Below, piece by piece: positions 51,317-61,601 of a stretch of DNA of 64,000 bases. The notes beneath the pieces were generated by a model. It was not told where the DNA came from, ran no database searches, and worked only from the letters and a program-made list of their open reading frames with translations. Position 1 is the first letter of the stretch; every line of letters starts with the position of its first letter. Source of the DNA: Diprion similis (taxonomy: Eukaryota; Arthropoda; Insecta; Hymenoptera; Diprionidae); NCBI RefSeq assembly GCF_021155765.1, contig NC_060108.1, forward strand, positions 19,555,025-19,619,024. Reading direction: 5' to 3'. The position numbers were made by a program, and so were the translations under genes.

Positions 51317-52438
51317 TTCTAACTATTCACGTTTTTACGCAGCCGTGGATAATACCGTAACTGCCCCTCTTCCTCTTGCATTCTGCTTTATTATCTCTGT
51401 TTGAGAAGCCATTATTGAGATGGCGTTGTAGTGGTCATTTTATGATTTTCCAGATTGAATTCAAATCTGTACATTTTCTGAATAATATGGACAATAGCAA
51501 TTACTGTCGCACAACGTTGTAACTCATTTCAGGTATCGCCACTGTACGACTTGGAATTGCCCTGACAGTAATCATGCAGTGTAAGTGGCAAAAATATCAT
51601 GCCACATGCCTGAGTGTGTACCACGTGGTTACCAGCTGCAAAGTCATTAGGTTATCAACCACGAAGATGGTATACATCGCAGAAGAGACTGGCTACCAAG
51701 CGATATGCATAAAAGTCTGCTATTGTCATCGGATACGTAATCGTTAGTGTAAACACTGACACTACTGAGCTTCAACGCTGATCCCTATAACAAAGTAGAA
51801 CTTAGGTTCCGAGCGTATTTGAAAATTCAGGAAATATTCAGTCAATTTTATTTAATTTTTCAGGTGGCGTAGGGCGAAGAATCTTGTGATATCGAAGGTC
51901 AGAAAAACGCTTACAGAATTAAGGAAATAGCGCCAATTTAACGGAAGCTACTCTTTCCGAGTCAATTGTCACAATTATTTTCATCCCCCTAAATCGTGCA
52001 GGCTTGTTTTATAAAAACCGTTTTCGTCAATCAATAAGCACAGCATGTTGGTAAAACTTTGAATTATTATTCGTTACAGATATCTGCGATTACAAGAACA
52101 AACGCTGTATGTAAATGATAAACGAAGTTATACAGACACAAAATACAAATGTACACAGACACAAGGACGTCATAGGCAAATGTTAACATCGGTGGTTGAC
52201 GACATTGTTTTGAATTACTGTGTAAATCTTTTTACTATGTTTCAACATCATGTATTACAAATAGGCACATTCAAATGTACGCAACACTCGTAGCCGTAAA
52301 ACTGTCAGATTAGAAATAGGGTGGCTACCGCCGTGACCATCCCACTTGCTACGTTAGTTTCTAAAACTTAATACCGTCTTGTCCACTTCCTTGGTCTCCA
52401 AAACTTCTATGGTTTCTGGCTTGATCGGCGATACTTTG

Positions 52439-54162
52439 CTAAACTCGTCCAACTCGGAAATCTGGGCTCCTTGGTGAATTCACTGATCGTTTTCCAACCT
52501 TGATCCCGTGGTGAACTTCTCCATCTAGACCACCGCTGCCTTTCGCTTTAACTCCGTTAACCTCACCTTCAAGAGTTCCGTTAACACCGCCCTCGACACC
52601 GAGTCTCAGTCCAAAAATAGCCGGGGATCTGATTACTCTTCCGACACCACCCTGACCTCCATGTCTTCTTCGATCGCCAGGATCACCTGAGGAAACTCGT
52701 CCATACTGGAAACTTGGGCTCCTTGGTGAATTCACTGATCGTTTTCCAATCTTGATCCCGTGGTGAACTTCTCCATCTAGACCACCGCTGCCTTTCGCTT
52801 TAACTCCGTTAACCTCACCTTCAAGAGTTCCGTTAACACCGCCCTCGACACCGAGTCTCAGTCCAAAAATAGCCGGGGATCTGATTACTCTTCCGACACC
52901 ACCCTGACCTCCATGTCTTCTTCGATCGCCAGGATCACCTGAGGAAACTCGTCCATACTGGAAACCTGGGCTCCTTGGTGAATTCACTGATCGTTTTCCA
53001 ACCTTGATCCCGTGGTGAACTTCTCCATCTAGACCACCGCTGCCTTTCGCTTTAACTCCGTTAACCTCACCTTCAAGAGTTCCGTTAACACCGCCCTCGA
53101 CACCGAGTCTCAGTCCAAAAATAGCCGGGGATCTGATTACTCTTCCGACACCACCCTGACCTCCATGTCTTCTTCGATCGCCAGGATCACCTGAGGAAAC
53201 TCGTCCATACTGGAAACCTGGGCTCCTTGGTGAATTCACTGATCGTTTTCCAACCTTGATCCCGTGGTGAACTTCTCCATCTAGACCACCGCTGCCTTTC
53301 GCTTTAACTCCGTTAACCTCACCTTCAAGAGTTCCGTTAACACCGCCCTCGACACCGAGTCTCAGTCCAAAAATAGCCGGGGATCTGATTACTCTTCCGA
53401 CACCACCCTGACCTCCATGTCTTCCTCGATCACCAGAGTCACCTAGGGATTCCAAATTTGCTCTCAAATATGTTTGTAGTTGATGTTCTTCCTATATGCC
53501 AGCTCGATACTCGTGTAATTTATAAAGAAATGTTGGTCTTATACTTTGATATTTACCTGGTAATGTCAACAAATTTGGAAGCTGAATACTTTCATCAATT
53601 TACTACGCAGGACGATTTTACTCTTCAGATGGAAGACCCGTGATCGTTTCGGTAGGTACAAATGTGAAAATATTCGATTGGGTATCTCCATTGATTTGAA
53701 ATCTTTGGAAGAAAACTTGGCGACAAGAGTTCAGTCACTATAGAAGTGAAGACACTAAAAATGATTTTCAATAGATAACTTCTAGAGCAAAACAGAGGGT
53801 TTTAGAATTGTAGGTTTCAAGTAATACTTGGGTATAATGTTCTTGGATTCGCATCCATTTTTTGATAAAAAGATATTGATATTGACGTATGCTTGTAAAT
53901 GTTTCTATGGACAAAATACGTGACACACACGACGTACTGAGGCACGCGAGTCATGGGAAGTTGATCAAAAACTACGAATGGTTCGGCAACAATCTTCTCA
54001 ACCATTCACAATGAGTGGATTCAATAAGTTATTACGGTTGATGTGAGATTTGTGAGGTTTGAGAGTATGAGTTAAGAATGTTTTGGAGTTAGACTTACCT
54101 GGAGCTGCGGCAATAACCGCAAATAACGCGAATAACGCAGCCACTCCGTACTGTGTACGCAT
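52439..54162 (-). CDS. Gene B1: secreted multi-unit peptide precursor
   Basis: Exon 1 (54162-54099) encodes a signal peptide, MRTQYGVAALFALFAVIAAA. The main exon runs to a stop at 52439 and encodes four near-identical 84-residue Gly-rich units. Each unit has a furin-type site (RVIR before SPAIFG), a core of alternating Val/Gly that should be beta-rich, then VGKR, which would release a C-terminally amidated core of 45-46 residues, and an Arg/Pro/Ser-rich linker. If exon 2 starts at the acceptor homologous to B2 (53556), an in-frame TAG at 53494-53492 stops translation after 21 more residues. An acceptor at 53443 (CCCTAG|GTGAC) skips the stop, keeps phase and gives 355 residues. I do not recognise the family; composition, processing sites and promoter suggest an inducible antimicrobial precursor, which is inference. 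Confidence 0.6.
52450..53440 (-). repeat. 252-bp coding tandem repeat, about four units
   Basis: The marker CCGGGGATCTGATTACTC recurs at 52621, 52873, 53125 and 53377, a spacing of exactly 252 bp. Units differ at only a few positions. B2 lacks this array, so the expansion happened after the two B genes separated, or has been homogenised. Confidence 0.95.
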
Positions 54163-54198
54163 TTTGTCGAACTGTGCTCATTATCTCTGCGTTTGCGG

Positions 54199-54206
54199 TT
54201 TATATA
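54199..54206 (-). promoter_or_regulatory. TATA box of gene B1
   Basis: TATATAAA on the minus strand, 37-44 bp upstream of the B1 start codon. An initiator-like ACAGT lies near 54174, at the expected 25-30 bp spacing. The same arrangement is kept in B2 (60768-60775). Confidence 0.7.
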
Positions 54207-54223
54207 GTAACGATTCTTCCCCT

Positions 54224-54233
54224 GAATATCCCC
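54224..54233 (-). promoter_or_regulatory. Candidate kappaB (Relish-type) site of gene B1
   Basis: GGGGATATTC on the minus strand, immediately upstream of the TATA box. It resembles insect NF-kappaB sites (GGGR...YYYY). The equivalent place in B2 (60793-60802) reads GGGGAAATTT, also kappaB-like despite substitutions around it. A further GGGGTTTTTC lies near 54402. Binding is inferred from the motif only. Confidence 0.45.
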
Positions 54234-54242
54234 GGACCAGAA

Positions 54243-54450
54243 TTTCGATAACACAGAGTTACGTATAATATTTTAATCATCGAACGAGAAGCGGGTTTTT
54301 TTGATTGATAAGACGCATAATTTGCTTCCTGCGCGGATGCGGTTCGTACATTCGATAACACAGAATTACATAAGATATTTTAATCGACGGTTGAGAAACG
54401 GGGTTTTTCTCTAAATGATGAGATAATTTATTTATCGTACCGTTCAAGTT
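54243..54450. repeat. Imperfect 109-bp direct repeat upstream of gene B1
   Basis: TTCGATAACACAGAGTTACG at about 54244 recurs with substitutions about 109 bp on. Each half continues with ATATTTTAATC and a GGG-TTTTT motif. Also present in cassette copy 2. It could be a duplicated upstream regulatory module. Confidence 0.6.
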
Positions 54451-55033
54451 ATAATTACGCTTATATTTGTTTTACAGCCACTATTTCCAAGAATCGAAAG
54501 CGCAACGGGTCTCGACACTTGACCCGGAGATTTTTGTATTTATGAGTTGACAGTGCGACGCGTGTGATGGGCAACGGAAATTTTTGTTCCTGAGAAAAAA
54601 ATTCGCATCGTATATTTTGAATAAATTCTATGCAGTTCTATCGTTTACTTTCCAAAATCTCTACAGTTTTCGGACTCTTCTGAGAGGTGTCCTAGGGTTA
54701 CACTAATCTATAAAGAGTTGCGGCAAATTAAGAATTAGAAATATTTGAAAAATAATTGATTTCTTCTGACATTTTCCGACGTTCTTTGTATCTAAATCAT
54801 TCTAATATACATGTATTACGCATATTGAACAATTGCGGAAAGTTGTTTGTAAATTTATTGATGCTTGCTGAAATCTTCTTCCTTCTGCTAAACTTTGATT
54901 TCACTAACTTATGTGTTTCTCTGTTTTCATCGCTATAACGACTCAAGAAAAAGGATTCAGGTGAGAATATTTTTCGGAATTTGCAAAAAATTCTGACTCA
55001 GAGTCCCAGTTCTGAGTTGATGAGTATATGCGT

Positions 55034-55595
55034 TGTAACGTGGCATTTCAGAATGGCTCGTTATGTAAGAACCTGTATGTATATACACATATGTAGCGCT
55101 ATTTTGAGGTGTATATGTGCGGCACTGGCGAGGCGTTGGGTTCGTGCTATCGGACAGTCGGTCCGCAAACGTCACAGAAATAAGATATTATATGTAGGCT
55201 TGGCCAAGCAAATTCCTTTACTTTATCTTCTGTTGTGATTTTAATAATTATTTATATTGTTTATTTTTTTCGACGACCCTGTGGGGATATATATATATAT
55301 ATATATTTTAATAAAGGATCAAGGACCGACTAAAAGACGATCGCCAAACGATAACGCACAAATCCAATCAAAAAAAGATAAGTGATCGCCTAAAAGGGAT
55401 TTTTATTCAGCATTTTATCGTTCTTTTTAATTATTTATTATTAATTTTGTGTTGCTATCTTTTTATTTATATTTATTTGTATTTTTATTTATACATACAT
55501 TCATTTCTTTTTATATGTTTATTTTATTTCATTATTAATTTGACAGTATATTTTATAATTTTAATCTTACACTTCAATTTATTAAATTCGTTACA
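55034..55595 (+). mobile_element. Lone LTR of the Ty3/Gypsy element (copy 1)
   Basis: 562 bp bounded by the terminal inverted repeat TGTAACG...CGTTACA and nearly identical to the LTR at 61602-62229. The main difference is that the latter has about 66 bp more of a TTTATATTTATT-type repeat. It contains a TATA-like AT run near 55289-55310 and AATAAA near 55311. No primer-binding site or gag follows. Flanks (GCGT before, GTTA after) do not form a target-site duplication, so this is not a simple solo LTR; it looks like the product of recombination or conversion. Confidence 0.8.
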
Positions 55596-56712
55596 GTTAC
55601 AAGGCTAAAAATCTAAAGGAAACTACCGAAAACGCGTCCCTGGCGGGGTACTCCAAGCAAGCTCGATACTATATAGGCGAAAAATACCAGTTACTAATGT
55701 TTTCTGTACAAATTTTGTAATCCCGCGCTTCGGTGCAAGCTAAACAGGTACCGCAACCACGATCATCAAGGGATCAACACGTTTCTTTGATTCACCGAAT
55801 GATCGACAACTACCGAAAACTACAGTTCCAGCTACCGACGAATTCAACTACCGTTCCGTAAACATAAATTTCCCGTACAACTTTGAATGCCTACTTTTTC
55901 GGATGCCGTAAGTTCGACACTAAGGGCAGACCGCAGCCTGTCGTTCACCGACTTACCGGCCAGGAGCCGGACCGAACCCAAAACACTACGTCCAAAGTTG
56001 ATAAAGCCCTCGTTCTGAGGATCGACGCAGCCTTCCTGTCAGTAAGGGCTACAATCATTGTGAGTCATGGTCCACGGACGATGAGGTGCTGTAAGCCGCC
56101 GTGTGACTGCATGGTCTTCGTGATATATCGTGGGCAGTTGGCCACTGGCTATACGACGAAGCCGGTGGAGGCAAACAATGTGGAGCTGCACTCCATCCGG
56201 TAACCTTCCGGAGGTAGCCTACGTACCTGCCTTCGTGGAGGGAACCCCCAATGACAAGCAACCTGGACTGTACAACGCAGCAGACGAAGAAAAGTACGTG
56301 TGATGTCAACTACGCTCATCTAGCGGTAATCGTCGACAACGCGTAGCCAATATTCGCCAGAGGGATGACCCAATTATGGTGGGGATTGAATGACCACCGA
56401 AGGGGAAGAAGAATCACCTGACGACACCGGCGAGATCGCTGATCCGGACTCCGAACTCTGCCTATTCTAGGCTCAACCCGCCAGGAGACAGCTTCGCTAC
56501 CACCTCGCTCTCGTTTAGTTAGAAATCCTTCAACCTTTCTCTTATATTCTTCCACTATCGATTGTTCCTTTATCGCTATCGCTATCGTCATTTTTTTCGT
56601 ACCTACTATCGTTTTGAATTTTAGCTTCACTCCTTCCTTTAACTTCAATTCCTTCCTTCTCTCGCTTTAGTTTTCTTAAGTTTAATTTAAAATAAAGTCA
56701 GTGCCTAATCTC
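55596..56712. other. Unassigned sequence between LTR and foldback element
   Basis: About 1.1 kb, more GC-balanced than its surroundings. It has no long open frame with a recognisable domain and ends with AATAAA at 56691. The composition and the terminal poly(A) signal suggest the 3' end of an old retroelement, but I cannot name it. Confidence 0.35.
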
Positions 56713-57323
56713 TAGTGATGAGCAAAATTCGTCTTGGTCTTGCGGTCTTGGTCTTGGTCTTGCATTTTGCAAGATCGCATGTGAGCAGCAAGACCAAGAC
56801 CAAGACCAAGACCAACCTTGCAAGACTCGGGCAAAAACAAGACCGAACTGCAAGACTCTTGCAGTTTTGCAGTACACCTGTGCAATGTTTGAACTAGGTA
56901 AAGAATAAAGAAGGGTCTTTTCACTCCGGTTAGTACCGTAGGACTAACTAATATTAATTAACATAATTATAATACTATACTAATAATAGTAATAATACTA
57001 GTACAATTCTAGTAGGTACTTTGATTGAACGTAAATAATAGGTCTCGTGTAACAGAAGATATTTAGGTATGTTCCACATGATTAGACAAGTCACTTTCTA
57101 TTATCTTCTACTGTCTACATTGTATGAGTGGTTAAAAGCCACTGGCTGTCGTTACTTGCGAGCTATCGTAGGGTAGAAGAAAGCAAGACTGCAAGAATCT
57201 TGCGAAAATCTTCTGAAAGTGCAAGACCAAGACCAAGACCAAGACCAAGACTGACTTGTAAAACCAAGACCAAGACCAAGGCTGCCAGAGTCTTGGTCTT
57301 GGTCTTGCTTTTGCTCATCACTA
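56713..57323. mobile_element. 611-bp terminal-inverted-repeat element with CTTGGT/ACCAAG arrays
   Basis: Perfect 15-bp terminal inverted repeats, TAGTGATGAGCAAAA at 56713-56727 and its reverse complement at 57309-57323, with a CTC on each outer side as a possible 3-bp target duplication. The interior holds short arrays of the hexamer CTTGGT facing arrays of its complement ACCAAG. Two nested hairpins result, at about 56735-56820 and about 57225-57306. No coding capacity. Fits a non-autonomous DNA transposon (MITE or foldback). Confidence 0.75.
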
Positions 57324-57883
57324 CTCTGAATTCGCAAAACGAAGTTTTATTGGCAACTGACGAACGTCACGCATTCGTGACTCCGTCGCTAGTTAATAGC
57401 CGCAATAGATTTTAGGAATACACGCTGAAATTAGCATTATGTTAGAAACATCGGTCATGGGGAATACGCGAAGGCAGGGCGGAGGAGGGAAGGGGGGGGG
57501 GGGATTCTGTCTGAGGATAATGCCTAAACCGGGTCACTCTTCATCGTTAAAATTTATCCGTTCCAAGTTCCAGCTACGAAACCGACAACGCCGAAGAAAT
57601 TCTTGCCGCACCTGGACCCGGACTTCTTTCAATGGCGTTCACCATCATCATAGCACAACACCTTGCGCCGACTTATACCTACAATGTTCCCAATGAATGA
57701 TATGCATGTATGCACGGGAGAGTTTTACAACTGATTTGGTATACATTTTTTCATAGCAATCTTCATAGAGACAAAAGAGATTTAAATAAGAAGTGAACTA
57801 ATTGCACTTTCTAATGTGATTGTAATAATCGAATCCCTCTAAACTTTTATATGCGGTTGCCTATCGGCCTAGATAGTCCAAGA
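57324..57883. other. Unassigned sequence, includes G12 run
   Basis: No supported gene. A run of 12 G lies at 57492-57503. The right part may belong to the neighbouring decayed non-LTR retroelement. Confidence 0.4.
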
Positions 57884-58511
57884 ATTTAAGAATCTTGTTA
57901 TTGTAGGACATCTTAACGCCAACCTTCACTCTGACTTATTCGACGATAAAAAAAGCCGGTTCTGCGGCTCTCTACGACAAATACATGGTTACTCGGAATA
58001 CATTTCAATTAGAGATTCGTAAAGCTAAATCTGCCTGTTATGGGGATCGGTTTTCTTTCCTCCTTAATCCTAAGTCACTGTAAGGCGAGAGTTAAGGCAC
58101 CCCGGCCTCTCCAAGTAGCGCCAGGGTGTAGTCCATGCTGACTTTACGGTCACTCAGGTCTCAGCTTGACGGTCGTTTGTCTACGACTGCCAATTCTCCA
58201 TTTTTGTAAATGATTAGCCGGAATCGATACGTTACTGCAAACACGGTTTATATACCGACGATCTACTAGTCTACTCTTTATTTTTACCATCAAATATTGA
58301 CAGCGGCGTTAGTGAAGTCACTCATGATGTGCAGGCCATTCATTATAGGACTGATAACAATTGCTTGAGAATTGATTTCAAAAAGATGAAGGTTTGTTTT
58401 GCGGTAGTTTCAAGTTCATTAACAGGCTAGATGCCTCTTGCTTACCTCTGACTAAGGTTGGAAATCACTCAATTGAATACGTTACTAAGATCCGTAATCT
58501 CGGTCTAATAT
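57884..58511 (+). pseudogene. Decayed non-LTR retrotransposon (endonuclease and RT fragments)
   Basis: 57884-58022 encodes an endonuclease-like fragment, LVIVGHLNANLHSDLF, matching the EEP-family GDxN block but with the catalytic Asp replaced by His. From 58251 the frame reads YTDDLLVYSLF, the reverse-transcriptase active-site block (FADD/YADD type), followed by a typical LRIDFKKMKV stretch. A one-base frameshift near 58400 is needed to continue into FINRLDASCLP and IEYVTKIRNLGLI, the usual end of the RT domain in Jockey/CR1-like elements. The sequence between is deleted or replaced. A dead fragment. Confidence 0.7.
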
Positions 58512-58713
58512 AACTCCGATTCTAGCAAGGAATGAATACGTTGATCTCCTATGCAACCGTGTCAACAGGGTTTCATTACAGTTATAACAATGGAAGAGTT
58601 CCTACGGTGCCATTTGTAATAATTAATTCGGGCAAAACGAGAGTGAATTCAACCGGAGGCATTTTTAGATCCCCAGAGGAGATATTAACGATTTTATGAA
58701 TTTGCAAATACAC

Positions 58714-58767
58714 CTTCAATTTGGGCGCAGAGCGATACCGCCAACAAGTCAATGATCCTGATTGCAG
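58714..58767 (-). pseudogene. Remnant of gene A signal-peptide exon
   Basis: Matches gene A exon 1 from the conserved donor (GAAG|GT at 58714) back through SLCAQIE and a hydrophobic core, with a 3-bp deletion that keeps the frame. The start ATG and first codons are missing because a deletion joins the exon to sequence that lies about 300 bp further upstream in copy 1. No exon 2 or 3 of A is present downstream, so it cannot make protein A. Confidence 0.8.
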
Positions 58768-59587
58768 TGTTACCAGCTGCAAAGTTATTCGGTTATCAAC
58801 CATCACGATGGTGTAACATCGCGGAAGAGACTGGCTACGAAGCGATATGCCTAAAAGTCCGTCATTGTCATCGGATTACGTGCGCTACTGTAATCACTGA
58901 TGTACTAAGTTCAGACACCGATCCCTAGATCGAAGTGAAACTTAGGTTCCGAGTATATTTGGAGATCAACAATTCAGGAATTATTCACTCAATTTTGATT
59001 AATTTCCAGGTGGCTCAGGCCGAAGAATCTTGATGTCGAGAGACAGGTGAACGCTTAGAAAGTCGAGGAAATAGCGTCAATCTAACGGAAGGTACTCTTT
59101 TCGACTCAATTATCCGGATTGTTTTTATCGCCCTACATCGTGCAGGACTAATTTTACAAGTACCGTTTTCTTCAATCAATAAAAGTATCATATAGGTAAA
59201 ACTCTGAATGATTATCTGTTACAGATATGCTGAACGAAGTGATACAAGCACAAAATACGAATGAACACAGACAAGAGAACGTCACAGGTAAATATAAATA
59301 TCGTTGGTTGATGACATTGTTTCTAATTGCTTCATAAATGTTTTTATTATGTTTTTACAGAATCGATTACAAATAGTTACAGTCAAATACCCAAGACTTG
59401 TAGCTGCGAGACTGTGAGATGACCGTCGTAACTACCTTATTTACTACGCTGGCTTCTAAAACTTAATATGTTCTAGTCGATCTCCTTGGCCTCCCTAACT
59501 TCCTCGGTTTCTGTCTTGATCGGCGTAATTTCGCTGAGCTCGTCCACCTCCGGAATCCTAGGTGGCCGAGTTACCTTCGACACGCCC

Positions 59588-60731
59588 CTAGTGATCGCAT
59601 GCTTCTCCAATGCAAAAGCCACCCCTGGCTCTTGCTGAGGCACCATGCTCGACTTTGATTGGTATTCCGAAAATCTCCGCTTCAGGTCGTATTGCGCCAC
59701 CAACCCCGACATCGCCTTCTAATTTGCCGTTCAAGGGGGATCTGACTACTCTTTTGACGGCAGTCTTGGCTGCGTTTTTTTCTGCGTTACGCTCTTGGCC
59801 TTCAGATTCTACTCCTACACCCCAATAGACGAAAGCTTCCCCTGCGACTTCACCCTCGCCTAATTCTTTTACTCCAAGAGCTTCTCCGACGTTTCCTTTG
59901 AGCCTGCCCTCGACCTTCCCTCCTTCTTCTGAGATCCACGAAGACCTGTTTACTCTTCCGGAACCACCTTCGACTCCATGTCTTGCTCGGTCACCAGGAT
60001 CACCTAGGGATTCAAAATTTGTTTTCAAATATGGTTGTAGTTGATGTTTTTCCGATATGCCAGCTCGATACTCGTGTAATTTATAAACATATGTTGGCCT
60101 TATACTTTGATATTCGCCTACTAATGTCAATCAAATTTGGAAGTTGAACACTTTCATCAATTTAGTACGCAGGACGATTTTACTTTTCAAATTGAAGACC
60201 CGTGATCGTTTCGGTAGGTATAAATGTGAGAATATTCGATCGGATATCTCCAATGATTTGAAATGGTATAGAAAACTTGACGATAAAAGTTCAGTCGCTA
60301 TAGAAGTAGAGACACTCAAAATGATTTTCAAAGGATAACTTCTAGAACAAAAGGGAGGGCGTTGAATTTTTAGGATTCAAGAAACATTTGGGTATTATGT
60401 TCTTCGATTCGTATCCATTTTTTTATAGTTAGAAACTAATATTGAGGTATGCTTGAAAATGATTTTTTGGACAAAATACGTGACACAAGTTACACGCATT
60501 ACATACTGAGGCACGTGAGTCGTGTGAAGTTGATCGAAAACTACGAATGGTTCGGCAACAATCTTCTCAACCATTCACAATGAGTGAAATCAATAAGTTA
60601 TTCCGGTTAGTGTTCGATTTTTGAAGTATGAGCGTATCAGTTGAGAATGTTTTGGAGTTAGACTTACCTGGAGCTGCGGCAATTACCACCGCAAACGAAA
60701 ATAACGCAGCTACTGTGTATTGTGTACGCAT
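59588..60731 (-). CDS. Gene B2: diverged paralogue of the B1 secreted peptide precursor
   Basis: Exon 1 (60731-60668) encodes a signal peptide, MRTQYTVAALFSFAVVIAAA. Exon 2 (60120-59588) follows a TTAG acceptor in matching phase, giving 198 residues. The mature part starts with a conserved segment containing SIRPTYVYKLHEYRAG (also present, but followed by a stop, in B1). Two diverged Gly-rich domains follow; the first is preceded by GRVNR and the second by VKRVVR before SPLNG, so furin-like processing is plausible. There is no near-identical array as in B1. The frame stops at a GEACDH ending where B1 continues GEVHHG. A second minus-strand frame (59712-59473) carries an acidic tail (EVDELSEITPIK) homologous to sequence beyond the B1 stop, so the C-terminus differs by frameshift between copies. 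Family not recognised. Confidence 0.6.
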
Positions 60732-60767
60732 TTTGTCGAACTGTACTCATTTTTTGTGCGGTTGCGC

Positions 60768-60775
60768 CTTATATA
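60768..60775 (-). promoter_or_regulatory. TATA box of gene B2
   Basis: TATATAAG on the minus strand about 37 bp upstream of the B2 start codon, the same spacing as in B1. A GGGGAAATTT kappaB-like motif follows upstream at 60793-60802. Confidence 0.65.
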
Positions 60776-61601
60776 GTGACTATTCTCCCTCTAAATTTCC
60801 CCAGACCAGAATTTCGATAACACAGAGTTACGTATAATATTTTAATCATCGAACGAGAAGCGGGTTTTTTTGATTGATAAGACGCATAATTTGCTTCCTG
60901 CGCGGATGCGGTTCGTACATTCGATAACACAGAATTACATAAGATATTTTAATCGACGGTTGAGAAACGGGTTTTTTCTCTAAATGATGAGATAATTTAT
61001 TTATCGTACCGTTCAAGTTATAATTACGCTTATATTTTTACCCAGCCACTATTTCCAAGAATCGGAAGCGCAACGGGTCTCGACACTTGACCCGGAGATT
61101 TTTGTATTTATGAGTTGACAGTGCGACGCGTGTGATGGGCAACGGAAATTTTTGTTCCTGAGAAAAAAATTCGCATCGAATATTTTGAATAAATTCTATG
61201 CAGTTCTATCGTTTACTTTCCAAAATCTCTACAGTTTTCGGACTCTTCTGAGAGGTGTCCTAGGGTTACACTAATCTATAAAGAGTTGCGGCAAATTAAG
61301 AATTAGAAATATTTGAAAAATAATTGATTTCTTCTGACATTTTCCGACGTTCTTTGTATCTAAATCATTCTAATATACATGTATTACGCATATTGAACAA
61401 TTGCGGAAAGTTGTTTGTAAATTTATTGATGCTTGCTGAAATCTTCTTCCTTCTGCTAAACTTTGATTTCACTAACTTATGTGTTTCTCTGTTTTCATCG
61501 CTATAACGACTCAAGAAAAAGGATTCAGGTGAGAATATTTTTCGGAATTTGCAAAAAATTCTGACTCAGAGTCCCAGTTCTGAGTTGATGAGTATATGCG
61601 T

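Larger units (their letters stand above)
51119..55595 (-). repeat. Segmental duplication, cassette copy 1
   Basis: Aligns by eye, in the same order and orientation, with about 58578-62229. Shared blocks are gene A exon 1 with its donor, the A-B spacer, the B 3' region, the B exons and intron, the B promoter, an upstream 0.8-kb block and an LTR. The gene part is visibly diverged (frequent substitutions, small indels). From 54237 to 55595 the copies are almost identical. Copy 1 also contains the four-unit expansion in B. Confidence 0.9.

Noticed and set aside
54756-55238. Short ORFs repeated identically at 61324-61806
   Set aside because: They lie in the near-identical upstream/LTR block, and their duplication reflects that block, not coding constraint.
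55034-55595. Ordinary solo LTR
   Set aside because: No target-site duplication (GCGT versus GTTA), and its left flank is identical to that of the other LTR, so a simple insertion followed by LTR-LTR deletion does not explain it.
56715-57337. ORFs with Thr-Lys or Leu-Val repeats
   Set aside because: Translations of the CTTGGT/ACCAAG arrays in the TIR element.
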